Assembly (NCBI RefSeq): GCF_028867965.1
Contig: NZ_JAPQNT010000006.1
Coordinates: 62,001 to 126,000 of the forward strand
Direction of reading: 5' to 3'
Source: Flavobacterium sp. SUN046
Lineage (GTDB): Bacteria; Bacteroidota; Bacteroidia; Flavobacteriales; Flavobacteriaceae
Length of the DNA: 64,000 nt
The notes under the pieces were generated by a model, which did no database searches, was not told where the DNA came from, and saw only the letters and a list, made by a program, of their open reading frames with translations. Position 1 is the first letter of the stretch. Every line of letters begins with the position of its first letter. Positions 42,082 through 52,100 of this stretch are shown here, one piece after another. Both the position numbers and the translations under genes were made by a program.

Positions 42082-43260
42082 TCAAATTTTAATTTTGGTA
42101 CAAATTAACACTATTTTATTGTTATTTATGTCAGTTGTAAAAAAACAATAGTCATTTCCGCCTTCTTTTATTTTCCATTTTTTTCTAATATTTTCAACAG
42201 TTTCTGGAAAATTTCGTGTTGTAATATTACTTTTTTTATTTGTAAAATTAGCATTCATATCTTTTTTAGAATAATTGATAATTTTTTCAACTTGAAAAAT
42301 TCTTCCTGGAAAATCTATAAGCGTTTCAGCGGTATAAAGATGTGAAAATTGATGTAATTTATTGAGTGAATAATTATTTGCTATAGCATAAAATCCGCCT
42401 GATTTCATAACTGCGCTATTGGGTTCGTAAATATATTTTTTAGGTAAACTATAATTACAGAACTCATTATTGACTAATTTAAATTCCCAAACGTGATTGT
42501 TTTTTTTAGTAAAATTAACTGTTTTTAGTAATAATTCATCTTCAAAATCCTTTTCAATTTCCCAAATTAGTTCTTTAACTTCATTTTCGACTGCTACAAT
42601 ATGAATTTTTTTTACATTTTTTAATTCTGATAATCCAGCCGAAATATCTAAAATAGGTGCTGTTTTTATCAGAATGTTATTTGAAAAATTAAAATAAAAA
42701 TTTTGCAAATCTGAAACATTCGGCAAGCAATCTTTAAGCATAAAAACTTTTCCTTTAGATTCGTTTCGTCTTGAAGGATCGATATAAATCCAATCAAATT
42801 TTCGATCAAGTTTTTCTAATATTTCTGAACTATCACCAGCAATACATTCAATATTGATTCTATTTAATTGTAGATTATTATGGTTTACAATTTGAGATAA
42901 TTCTGAATTAATTTCACAATGGATAACGTTATTTACTTTTTTAGAAAAATAATAATCATCAACACCAAAACCGCCGGTTAAATCGATTAAATTTTCTCCT
43001 GAAATAATTTCTGATTTATAATTTGCAGTAATTTCAGAAGACGTTTGTTCGACAGAAATTTTACTTGGATAAATTATGTTATTCGTTGCAAACCAAGTTG
43101 GAAGTTTATCTTTGCTTTTAGTTCTGGCTTCAATTTGATTGAGAATAATTTTGAAATCAACTTCTGGAAAAGGATTTTTTTGAAAAGCTAATTTAGAACT
43201 ATCGGAACCAGTTTTTTCATATATAAAAGACTGAATTTCAGGTTTTAAAATCTCAATCAT
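42082..43260 (-). CDS. Class I SAM-dependent methyltransferase with THUMP-like C-terminal domain
   Basis: The product has 392 residues. The SAM-binding motif I is LIDLTGGFGVDDYYF, followed by an acidic strand (VIHCEINSEL). The catalytic-region motif is WIYIDPSRRNESKGKV. The C-terminal ~100 residues resemble the THUMP-like domain found in this bacterial family. The target is unknown, probably RNA. It is the second gene after the AI-2E-type transporter (3-bp gap). Confidence 0.8.
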   Translation of the reverse strand: MIEILKPEIQSFIYEKTGSDSSKLAFQKNPFPEVDFKIILNQIEARTKSKDKLPTWFATNNIIYPSKISVEQTSSEITANYKSEIISGENLIDLTGGFGVDDYYFSKKVNNVIHCEINSELSQIVNHNNLQLNRINIECIAGDSSEILEKLDRKFDWIYIDPSRRNESKGKVFMLKDCLPNVSDLQNFYFNFSNNILIKTAPILDISAGLSELKNVKKIHIVAVENEVKELIWEIEKDFEDELLLKTVNFTKKNNHVWEFKLVNNEFCNYSLPKKYIYEPNSAVMKSGGFYAIANNYSLNKLHQFSHLYTAETLIDFPGRIFQVEKIINYSKKDMNANFTNKKSNITTRNFPETVENIRKKWKIKEGGNDYCFFTTDINNNKIVLICTKIKI

Positions 43261-43263
43261 TTT

Positions 43264-44355
43264 CTAAATATTCTTGGTTAGAACTTTAATAATTTTGTTT
43301 TCAGGAAGAAATTCTTTTGCTACAACTTTCACAATAGTATAAAAAGGAACAGCTACAATCATTCCTGTAATTCCAAAAAGAATTCCGCTTATTACAATTA
43401 TTAAAAATATTTCTAACGGATGTGATTTTACACTTCTAGAAAAAATAATTGGTTGCGAAACATTACTGTCAATTAAATGAACTATAAAAAAACCAATTAA
43501 TACATAAATTGTTGTTGGTAAAGTAACGCTCTGAAAATCGGAATTTATATTACTTAATAATGTTAAAACACTCACTAAAATCATTCCGATAAAAGCGCCA
43601 ACGTAAGGAATTATATTTAAAAGTGCACACAAAAAGGCAATTACAAAAGCATTTTGAACTCCAAATACTAAAAGTACAATTAAATAAAGTAAACAAACGA
43701 GTATCATTTGAATCAATAAACCTGTAAAATATCTTGACAATAATTCTTTAGTTTTGTATATTGAATTTAGAATTTTGCTTTCATTGTTATCGGGAATTAT
43801 ATGTTTTAAAAGCAATACAAATTTAATTTTATCTTTCAGTAAAAAGAAACTAATAAAAAACATACTACCAATAGTTATCCCGATACTACTCACTAAACCA
43901 ATAATTGAACTGAAAAAATTAGTTAAAATTTTAAAATCAAATTTTGAAGTAATATCTGTAGTATTGAATGTTTTAGAAATAGGCAAATGATGTTCGTTCA
44001 AATAAATTGTAAACTGATTGTAGATTTCTATAAATTTATTTTGTATCAAATCAGTATTTAATAATGAAAGATTATTTCCTTGAGCGATCACTAATGGTAC
44101 AAAAAGTAAAACGATTCCAATTATTGTGAAAAAGAAGAAGATTAACGTAGTAATTACAGCTAAAGTATTAGAAAATTTGAGTTTTCGTTTTAAGAATTCT
44201 ACTATCGGATTAGCAATTAAACATAAAATAATAGATGCAATTAAATAAACTAGTACCGTTTGAATTTGATAAATAAAATACAGAAACACTCCAATTAGAG
44301 TCAAAACTCCGATTGCTCTTAGTATTCCGTTTGCAATAATTTTTGAGGTAATCAT
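43264..44355 (-). CDS. AI-2E family transporter (PerM-like)
   Basis: The product has 363 residues with about seven or eight transmembrane helices. The family signature appears in the C-terminal half: LCALLNIIPYVGAFIGMILV and the closing GITGMIVAVPFYTIVKVV. The substrate is not predictable; the family name reflects TqsA, but many members are ion or metabolite exporters. It heads a three-gene minus-strand operon. Confidence 0.88.
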   Translation of the reverse strand: MITSKIIANGILRAIGVLTLIGVFLYFIYQIQTVLVYLIASIILCLIANPIVEFLKRKLKFSNTLAVITTLIFFFFTIIGIVLLFVPLVIAQGNNLSLLNTDLIQNKFIEIYNQFTIYLNEHHLPISKTFNTTDITSKFDFKILTNFFSSIIGLVSSIGITIGSMFFISFFLLKDKIKFVLLLKHIIPDNNESKILNSIYKTKELLSRYFTGLLIQMILVCLLYLIVLLVFGVQNAFVIAFLCALLNIIPYVGAFIGMILVSVLTLLSNINSDFQSVTLPTTIYVLIGFFIVHLIDSNVSQPIIFSRSVKSHPLEIFLIIVISGILFGITGMIVAVPFYTIVKVVAKEFLPENKIIKVLTKNI

Positions 44356-44385
44356 AGTTTTATTTTACAAAGTAAAAGTATAAAA

Positions 44386-44419
44386 AAAACTCGTTCATCT
44401 AGCTAGATAAACGAGTTTT
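44386..44419 (-). terminator. Terminator of the M43 protease gene
   Basis: AACTCGTT-n-ATCTAG and CTAGAT-n-AACGAGTT form a near-perfect palindrome, followed on the minus strand by eight T. Confidence 0.88.
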
Positions 44420-44440
44420 CAAATTATTATTTTCTAAAAA

Positions 44441-45400
44441 TTAATTTCTAAAAGAAGCTCTAGTACCACCAACAGCAAAAACTGCATCCATTCTAGATTT
44501 TTGTCCTAGTGAAAACATATACATTCCTCTATCGTCAGTATAATCCATATAATTCATGGTCATTTCTATAGGAGTTCCTGAACAAGTGCTGTAATGCGGA
44601 TAAGTTGGTACACCAAAGTTAGCCGAATCATGAGTAGGCGTGTCTGAAACTAAATCGTTTCCACAAGTTGCATCGCCCCAAATGTGGCGTAAATTCATCC
44701 AGTGACCAACTTCGTGAGTTGCTGTTCTTCCTAAGTTATAAGGATAATTTGCAGTTCCTGAAAGACCAAAATATTTAGAATCTATAGCAACTCCGTCTGT
44801 TGCTGATGAACCACCAGGAAATTGAGCATAACCTAAAATACCACCACCAATTGTACAAACCCAAAGATTAAGTTTGGTAGTTGGTGAAGTAGGAGCCAAA
44901 CCTCCTTTTGCCGTTTTCTTCATAGCATCTGTAGTTCCCCAAGATGTTTTGGTTGTAGATTTTCTAATTACTTGATCTAAAACAAATGAGATTCCAACAT
45001 TAGCTTTAACTGCTGAAAATGCTGCAGGAACTTGATTATAATCAGAATTTAACGCATTATAATCATTATTTAAAACATCAATTTGTGATTGAATTTGTGC
45101 TAAAGAAATATTTTCAGCCGTAGTTTTGTAAAGCACATTTACAACCACTGGAATTTCAATTTTACCATTTACTAATCGGTAATTTGGATGACTTTTAGAA
45201 AAATTTTCAGTAAATTCTTCAATTTTGTTCATTCTTGCTGCCAAAGTTGGATCTTCTTTTAACTGACGTTCTAATACTTCTTGAGAAGCACATCGTCTTT
45301 GAGCAGACGCGTTATTTGTTGCAATAACCTTAGAACTATCTTCATTTTGACAAGAAAATAACATCAGTACTAGTGATGCTGATAATAGGATTTTTTTCAT
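44441..45400 (-). CDS. M43 family (pappalysin-like) zinc metalloprotease, lipoprotein
   Basis: The product has 319 residues. The signal peptide ends in a lipobox (LMLFSC). The metzincin zinc motif ATHEVGHWMNLRHIWGD (HExxHxxGxxH) is intact, with a Met-turn in TMNYMDYTDD. Residues before it (IPVVVNVLYKT) match the M43 prodomain/catalytic start. It is a secreted endopeptidase with unknown targets; homologues include gelatinases. It is monocistronic with its own terminator. A perfect TAGATTTG box lies 80 nt upstream (45480-45487). Confidence 0.92.
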   Translation of the reverse strand: MKKILLSASLVLMLFSCQNEDSSKVIATNNASAQRRCASQEVLERQLKEDPTLAARMNKIEEFTENFSKSHPNYRLVNGKIEIPVVVNVLYKTTAENISLAQIQSQIDVLNNDYNALNSDYNQVPAAFSAVKANVGISFVLDQVIRKSTTKTSWGTTDAMKKTAKGGLAPTSPTTKLNLWVCTIGGGILGYAQFPGGSSATDGVAIDSKYFGLSGTANYPYNLGRTATHEVGHWMNLRHIWGDATCGNDLVSDTPTHDSANFGVPTYPHYSTCSGTPIEMTMNYMDYTDDRGMYMFSLGQKSRMDAVFAVGGTRASFRN

Positions 45401-45513
45401 AAATTTGGTTTTGGTTAATTAATATACAATTTTATGAAATATTTTGATACTTTAAACGATAGGTAATGTATTTTATTAACAAATCTATAATATACATGTT
45501 AAAAATTACGGTA

Positions 45514-46158
45514 TCAAAAATTAAAAATATAATTTAAAATATTGGCTCCCATTTTCAAAGCTTTTTCATGAATTTCTTTTGGGTCATTGTGAACTTCTCC
45601 ATCTTCCCAACCATCGCCTAAATCACATTCATAAGTGTATAAAAAAACCAATCGGTTATCAATAAAAATACCAAATGCTTGTGGTCTTTTGCCGTCGTGT
45701 TCATGAATTTTAGGCAATCCAGCAGGAAAATTATATGGTTTTTGAAAAATAGGATGGTTGGCAGGAATTTCAACTAAATCATTATTAGGAAAAATTCGTT
45801 TAATTTCTCTTCTCAAATATTCATCCATGCCATAATTATCATCAAAATGTAAAAATCCGCCTGAAAGCATGTAATTTCTCAAATTTTGAATTTCGCCATC
45901 ACTAAAAACCACATTTCCATGACCAGTTGCATGTACATAAGGATATGAAAATATGTCGGGACTTCCGGGCTCAACATTTGCGGGTTTAGTAGCAATTGTT
46001 GTATTAATATTTTGATTACTAAACTTTATTAAGTTGGGCAATGATGTTGGGTTGGCATACCAATCGCCACCACCATTATACTTTAATAATGCAATTTCTT
46101 GAGCAAAACTAAAATTGATAATTAGAAGTAAAATAAAGCTATATAATTTAATTTTCAT
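45514..46158 (-). CDS. DUF4159 secreted protein
   Basis: The product has 214 residues with a signal peptide (FILLLIINFSFAQ). The fold is that of DUF4159, which resembles a class I amidotransferase/ThuA-like shell: IALLKYNGGGDWYANP, FSYPYVHATGHGNVVFSD, LSGGFLHFDDNYG. No catalytic Cys is visible in the expected place. It is the last gene of the TsaD-RsmE-thioredoxin operon (5-bp gap). Function unknown. Confidence 0.82.
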   Translation of the reverse strand: MKIKLYSFILLLIINFSFAQEIALLKYNGGGDWYANPTSLPNLIKFSNQNINTTIATKPANVEPGSPDIFSYPYVHATGHGNVVFSDGEIQNLRNYMLSGGFLHFDDNYGMDEYLRREIKRIFPNNDLVEIPANHPIFQKPYNFPAGLPKIHEHDGKRPQAFGIFIDNRLVFLYTYECDLGDGWEDGEVHNDPKEIHEKALKMGANILNYIFNF

Positions 46159-46163
46159 TGCGT

Positions 46164-47345
46164 TTAATGTTTTTTAATTTCTGAAATTAGTTTGTCAATT
46201 TCATCGGTTTTCCAGCCAAAACCTGTTGCAAGTGCTTTTCCTTTTTCGGCATATTGAAGCGCATTATCATACTGTTTTAGTTTAGAATACAATTTAGAAA
46301 TCAAACTATATTTTTCAGTTGTTTCACCAATATTAATAGCTTGTTTGGTCCAATTTATTGCATTTTCAATTCCTTTTTTATCTGTAATATATTCTAAATA
46401 ATTACTGCAAATTTCAACTAAAGTATTTGAATCTTTTGAAGCAAATTTATCAACATTTAATTCAGTAGTTTTCTGGTAATTTTTCCAATTAACAGTTCGT
46501 TCAGAAATCAATAAATCATATCGAAACAATAATGAATCAACTTTTCGAATTTTAAAACTTTCGGCAATTGGTTTTTTCTTGTAGTAATTTAAAGTGTCGC
46601 CAACTTCTGCTAATGGCTTAAGGTTGTCTGCGGCGATGAAAACTAATTTTTTTTCTACTCTAACAGGTGACGATACTTTAGCAAAAGCTTCTTTATTAGC
46701 CACAATATAGTTAATTTCATCGGCACTAATATCATTAATTCCGTTGGCTATAATTCTCCAATTTAACTCAGAAAACAATTCTTCTTGAGTTTTAGTTTTT
46801 AAATATTTTTGTGTAATTGGAGTTGCATCAAAACCAGCTTTTCGTGCTATTGTTATAAATTTCAAACAATAATCAGGATTTGACGGATTTTCATTAAACA
46901 GTTTTTTAACAACATTAAATTGATTCTCAGGAATTAATGCATTTTTACCTTCATTGATGAAGTCTTCTTTTTTAAATTCACCCGAAATACAGCTTAATAA
47001 ATTTTCATTACTGTCTAAAAAAACAAACGTTGGAAAGGCTTTAATTTTAAATTTATCTTGTAATTTATTTTTTAAACTAATTCCGTTAGTTGACTCGGCA
47101 TCAATTCCTATGCAAATGTAATTAGATGAATATGAATTAATTACGTCGGAATCAATTAAAACAGATTCTTTCATTTTTTTACAATGTTCGCACCAAGTTG
47201 CAAAAAACATAACAACAATTGGTTTGTTTTGTAATTTAGATTCTTTTAAAACCGCATCATAATTTTTTTCAGCAAATAGGATTTTTTGTTGCCCATAAGA
47301 AAAGTGCAACAACAAAATAAAGCATCCTATAAATATTTTTTTCAT
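46164..47345 (-). CDS. Secreted thioredoxin-fold protein with C-terminal helical repeats
   Basis: The product has 393 residues. A signal peptide (CFILLLHFSYGQ) is followed by a thioredoxin domain (~20-135) with the active site FFATWCEHCKKMK and the cis-Pro in AFPTFVFLD. The remaining ~250 residues are helical and TPR-like (TEKYSLISKLYSKLKQYDNA). It is likely a periplasmic thiol-disulfide reductase. It lies between rsmE and the DUF4159 gene with gaps of 3 and 5 bp. Confidence 0.85.
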   Translation of the reverse strand: MKKIFIGCFILLLHFSYGQQKILFAEKNYDAVLKESKLQNKPIVVMFFATWCEHCKKMKESVLIDSDVINSYSSNYICIGIDAESTNGISLKNKLQDKFKIKAFPTFVFLDSNENLLSCISGEFKKEDFINEGKNALIPENQFNVVKKLFNENPSNPDYCLKFITIARKAGFDATPITQKYLKTKTQEELFSELNWRIIANGINDISADEINYIVANKEAFAKVSSPVRVEKKLVFIAADNLKPLAEVGDTLNYYKKKPIAESFKIRKVDSLLFRYDLLISERTVNWKNYQKTTELNVDKFASKDSNTLVEICSNYLEYITDKKGIENAINWTKQAINIGETTEKYSLISKLYSKLKQYDNALQYAEKGKALATGFGWKTDEIDKLISEIKKH

Positions 47346-47348
47346 AAT

Positions 47349-48053
47349 CTATTCATTTACAAAAACCACACTATGACAAGCCACAATCGCTGCTGTCTCT
47401 GTTCTTAATCTTGTGTTTCCCAAAGATACTGGAATAAATTTATTGTCCAAAGCCGTTTGAATTTCTTTAACAGAAAAATCGCCTTCGGGTCCAATTAAAA
47501 TAGTGCAATTTTGACTTGAAACAAGTTCGTTTTTTAAGGATTTTTTATCTAATTCTTCGCAATGCGCAATAAACTTTTGACCAATAAATTCTTTTTTTAT
47601 AAATTCTTTATAGGTTATTGGTTCGTTTAGTTTCGGAATAAAATAATGCAAAGATTGTTTCATTGCCGATTCAATTATTTTTTGAAATCTATCTGTTTTA
47701 ATTACTTTTCGCTCAGAATGATCACATATAATTGGAGTGATTTCTTGAATACCAATTTCGGTCGCTTTTTCTAAAAACCATTCGTATCTTTCATTCATTT
47801 TGGTTGGAGCAACAGCTAAATGCAAATGAAATTTAGCTGCTTCTTGTTGTTGAAATGACAAAATAGAAACCGTACATTTAGAATCGGAAGCTAGTTTAAT
47901 TTCAGTTTTAAATAAAAATCCTAAACCATTGGTTACAAATAAAATATCACTTTCTTTTTTACGTAATACTTTAATTATGTGTTTGCTTTCTTCTTTGTCA
48001 AAAACAAATAAAGAATCCGATTGATTGATTAGTGAATTGTAAAATAATTGCAT
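47349..48053 (-). CDS. rsmE: 16S rRNA (uracil-1498-N3)-methyltransferase RsmE
   Basis: The product has 234 residues. The N-terminal PUA-like part shows KEESKHIIKVLRKKESDILF. The SPOUT knot motifs are ILIGPEGDFSVKEI and VSLGNTRLRTETA, both diagnostic for RsmE. It methylates U1498 of 16S rRNA. The start is 1 bp from the tsaD stop, so they are coupled. Confidence 0.95.
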   Translation of the reverse strand: MQLFYNSLINQSDSLFVFDKEESKHIIKVLRKKESDILFVTNGLGFLFKTEIKLASDSKCTVSILSFQQQEAAKFHLHLAVAPTKMNERYEWFLEKATEIGIQEITPIICDHSERKVIKTDRFQKIIESAMKQSLHYFIPKLNEPITYKEFIKKEFIGQKFIAHCEELDKKSLKNELVSSQNCTILIGPEGDFSVKEIQTALDNKFIPVSLGNTRLRTETAAIVACHSVVFVNE

Positions 48054-48054
48054 A

Positions 48055-49077
48055 CTAAAATTCTATTCGCGCTTTAGAAACTACTGAAGCATCATTAAAT
48101 TTTTGTTCTAAATATTTTTGATAACCAACAATTCCAATCATTGCAGCATTATCTGTTGTGTATTCAAATTTTGGTACAAATGTTTTCCAGCCGTATTTTG
48201 CTTCAGCATCTTTTAGAGTTGAGCGAATTCCAGAATTTGCAGAAACGCCACCGCCAATTGCAATTTGATTAATTCCAGTTTGTTCAACAGCCATTTTTAA
48301 TTTTTCCATCAATATTTCTATAATTGTATGTTGAATAGAAGCACAGATATCCGTTTTATTTTCTTCAATAAAATTTGGATTTTCAACAACGTTTCGTTGA
48401 ATAAAATACAAAATTTGCGTTTTCAATCCCGAAAAACTAAAATTCAATCCGTCAACTTTAGGCTTGGTGAACTTATATGCTTTTGGATTTCCTTCTTTGG
48501 CAAATTTATCAATTAATGGTCCGCCTGGATATGGAAGTCCCATGATTTTTGCACTTTTATCAAATGCTTCTCCAACGGCATCATCTGTAGTTTCACCAAT
48601 AATTTCCATATTAAAAAAACTATTTACTTTAACTATTTGAGTGTGTCCGCCAGAAATAGTCAATGCTAAAAACGGAAAATCCGGTTTATCAAAACCTTCT
48701 TCATCAATAAAATGCGCCAAAATATGAGCATGCATGTGATTGACAGCAATTAAAGGTACATTCAAAGCCATAGCCAAAGATTTAGCAAATGACGTGCCAA
48801 CTAATAATGAACCCATTAATCCTGGACCTTGTGTAAAGGCTATAGCAGCAAGTTGATCTTTAGTTACATTTGCTTTCTTTAAAGCGCTATCTATCACAGG
48901 AACAATGTTTTGCTGGTGTGCTCTAGAAGCTAATTCGGGCACAACACCGCCATATTCTTCATGAATTTTTTGACCTGCAACTACATTAGATAAGACAACA
49001 TTATTTTTTAAAACTGCAGCAGCAGTATCGTCACAAGAACTCTCAATAGCTAGAATAAAAACGTCATTATTTGACAT
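48055..49077 (-). CDS. tsaD: tRNA threonylcarbamoyladenosine (t6A) transferase subunit TsaD
   Basis: From the ATG at 49077 the product has 340 residues; three further in-frame codons upstream (MCL) are less likely. ASKHA-fold motifs include FILAIESSCDDTAAAV, the metal-binding NHMHAHILAH and the ATP-binding AIGGGVSANSGIR. With TsaB/TsaE it makes t6A37 on ANN-decoding tRNAs. It heads an operon with rsmE, a thioredoxin-fold protein and a DUF4159 protein. It is divergent from tamB, and the two promoters interlock. Confidence 0.96.
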   Translation of the reverse strand: MSNNDVFILAIESSCDDTAAAVLKNNVVLSNVVAGQKIHEEYGGVVPELASRAHQQNIVPVIDSALKKANVTKDQLAAIAFTQGPGLMGSLLVGTSFAKSLAMALNVPLIAVNHMHAHILAHFIDEEGFDKPDFPFLALTISGGHTQIVKVNSFFNMEIIGETTDDAVGEAFDKSAKIMGLPYPGGPLIDKFAKEGNPKAYKFTKPKVDGLNFSFSGLKTQILYFIQRNVVENPNFIEENKTDICASIQHTIIEILMEKLKMAVEQTGINQIAIGGGVSANSGIRSTLKDAEAKYGWKTFVPKFEYTTDNAAMIGIVGYQKYLEQKFNDASVVSKARIEF

Positions 49078-49100
49078 TAGGCACAATTTTTGAATTATAT

Positions 49101-49131
49101 TTGAATTAACGTTATAAAACGATTATTTTTA
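49101..49131 (+). promoter_or_regulatory. Promoter of tamB
   Basis: TTG (49101-49103), 20 nt, TATTTTTA (49124-49131). An alternative with an exact box is TTG (49071-49073), 22 nt, TATATTTG (49096-49103). Confidence 0.5.
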
Positions 49132-49140
49132 CATCGAATA

Positions 49141-49173
49141 CAAAAGTAACTATTTTCAAGGTTTCTGATTCAA
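49141..49173 (-). promoter_or_regulatory. Promoter of tsaD operon
   Basis: On the minus strand TTG (49171-49173), 22 nt, TACTTTTG (49141-49148), an exact TAnnTTTG box 64 nt before the tsaD start. Confidence 0.55.
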
Positions 49174-49187
49174 AGCCAAATTAAATT

Positions 49188-52100
49188 TTGAAAGAAAAAA
49201 AAACAAATACGCTGTTTCAAAAAATTAGAAAAATTATTTTTCGAATATTTCTCGTATTATTTTTGCTTCTAATTGTTGCAGGAATAGCACTTTCACTTCC
49301 TGTTGTTCAAACTAAAATTGCACATTACATTACTGATAGAATAAATAAAGATTACGGAACCGATATTAATGTTGACGGAGTTGAAATTAATATTTTTGGC
49401 GGAGTTCAATTAAAAAAAGTGTTGGTTAAAGATGAAAAAAAAGATACTTTAATTTATGCTAATCGAATAATAACCAATATTTTAGATACTAAAAAATTAC
49501 TTCAAGGAAAACTGCTTTTTGGAGAAATGGTTGCAGACAACCTTACATTAAACGTTGTAACATATAAAGGAGAAAAAGACAATAATTTAAATAAATTTGT
49601 TGCCGCTTTTGATGATGGAAAACCTACTTCGGGCAAATTTTTAATGACTTCTAATAAAATTACGCTCAAAAATTGTCGCTTTAGAGAAATTGATTATAAC
49701 AGACAAGTTCCTTTAGATGTTGATTTCACAAAATTAAATGCCGAGTTAAACGATTTCAAAATTCAAGGTCCAAATGTTTATGCCAACATTAATAAAATGT
49801 CTTTTTTGGATCACCGCGGATTATTTGTAGAAAGTTTAAAATCTAAATTTACGTATACTAAAAAGAATATCCGACTTGAAGAACTTGATTTTAAAACTGC
49901 AGAATCCAATTTTAAAGGTGACGTAATTTTAAAATATGACCGAAAAGATTTTAAAGATTTTAATAATAAAGTGATTTTTGAAGTCAATTCTAAAGTCGCT
50001 TCTATTGCTACAAATGATATTCGATATTTTTACAAAGAATTAGGAAAAAATCAAAAATTTGACTTTCAAGGTCAAGTAAATGGTGCATTGAACAATTTTA
50101 CTATTAAAAAACTTAAGTTAAAAGACTCGTATAATTCAGAAATTATTGGAACTGTAAATTTCAAAAATTTATTTGCTAAAAAAGATCAAGGTTCATTTTA
50201 TATGAAAGGTTCATTTGATAAAATAGCTTCAAGTTATGATAATCTTACTGCACTTTTACCAAATGTTTTGGGTAAAAAATTGCCATCATCATTAAAGAAA
50301 TTAGGAAAATTTAATTTAGTTGGTGATGCCGAAATAACTACCAAATCAATCGATGCAGATTTTGTTTTGAACACTAAACTTGGAACAATAGTTTCTAATT
50401 TAGTTATGACCAATATTAACAACATTGATAATGCAACTTACTCGGGAAATATAATTTTAGAGAATTTTGATATTGGTAGTTTGTTAAATAGAACTGATTT
50501 AGGAATCACAAATCTAGACATTGATGTTGACGGAAAAGGATTTACAGAAAAATATGTCGATACAAAATTTTCTGGTGAAGTAAAAAGTATCGTTTATAAT
50601 GGTTACAATTATAAAAATATTTTAGCCGATGGAAGCTTTAAAAAACCAATTTTTAAAGGAAAAATAAACGTTAATGATCCTAATCTATTTTTCGATTTTG
50701 ACGGAATTGTTGATTTGAGTAAACGCGAGAGTATTTATGATTTTCATGCTAAAGTTGATTATGCTAATTTGAAAAAATTAAACTTCATTTCTGATGACAT
50801 TTCTGTTTTTAAAGGCGATGTAGTGATGAAAATCTCTGGAAGCTCATTGGATAATATGAAAGGTGACGTTATTATTTCTAACGCATCGTATCAAAATTCT
50901 AAAGACATTTATTTCTTTGACAATTTAAAAGTTAATTCCTCTTTCGACGCATTTAAAGAACGAACTATTTCATTACAATCTACAAATCAAGTGAATGGAA
51001 AAGTACAAGGCAAATTTGAAATCAATCAAATTAAAAAAATGATTCAAAATTCCTTAGGAAGTTTATACACCAATTACAAACCTAATATTCTTAAAAAAGG
51101 ACAATATTTAAAATTTAATTTTTCTGAATTCAATGAAATTGTTGAGATATTAAATCCAAAAATTTCGGTAAATGCTGATGCAGTTTTAAATGGCACTATC
51201 AAAGGCGATGACAATGATTTTAAATTGAACTTTACTTCTAAAACCATCGATGCATTTGATGTTCATTTAGATAATGTTCAATTGGAAGTTGACAATAAAA
51301 ACCCTTTGTATAATACTTATGTTCAATTAGATAGTATTAAAACTAAATACTATAAAGTTCGCGATTTTTCATTAATTAATGTAACTTCCAAGGATACTTT
51401 ATCATTTAGAACTGAATTTAAAGGTGGCGAAAAAGGAACCGATTTTTACAATTTGAATTTATACCATACTATTGATAAAGACAAGAAAAATATCATCGGA
51501 TTTAATAAATCAGAAATGATGTTTAAAGATTATTTGTGGTACATTAACGAAAAAGGAAATGATAAAAATAAAATAGTTTTTGATAATAATTTTAAGGATT
51601 TTTCATTTGATGATATAGTAATTTCGCATGAAAATCAGTCGGTTCAATTGAACGGATTAATTGACGGTAAACTCAATAAAGACTTGCAATTGACATTTCA
51701 TGATGTTAATTTGAATAAAATAACGCCCGATGTAAAGCAATTTCATTTTGATGGAAAATTGAATGGTGAAGTTTATTTAAAACAAAATAATGCCGTTTAT
51801 CAACCCACTGCTGCACTAGAAATAAAAGAATTAGTTGTCAATGACAATGTTCTTGGAGATTTGAATTTAGACATAAAAGGAAATGATAATTTTACAAGAT
51901 TCGATATTAATTCTAAAATTGAGAATGAAAATTTTAAATCTTTTACAGCCGATGGAAATTTGCAAATTGTAAATGAATCAACGCTTATTGATTTAGATTT
52001 AAACTTTCAGAAATTTAATTTAGGAGTTCTCAGCAATTTAGGTGGCGAAGTGATATCTAATATTCGAGGTTTTGTAACCGGAAACGCCAATTTAAGTGGC

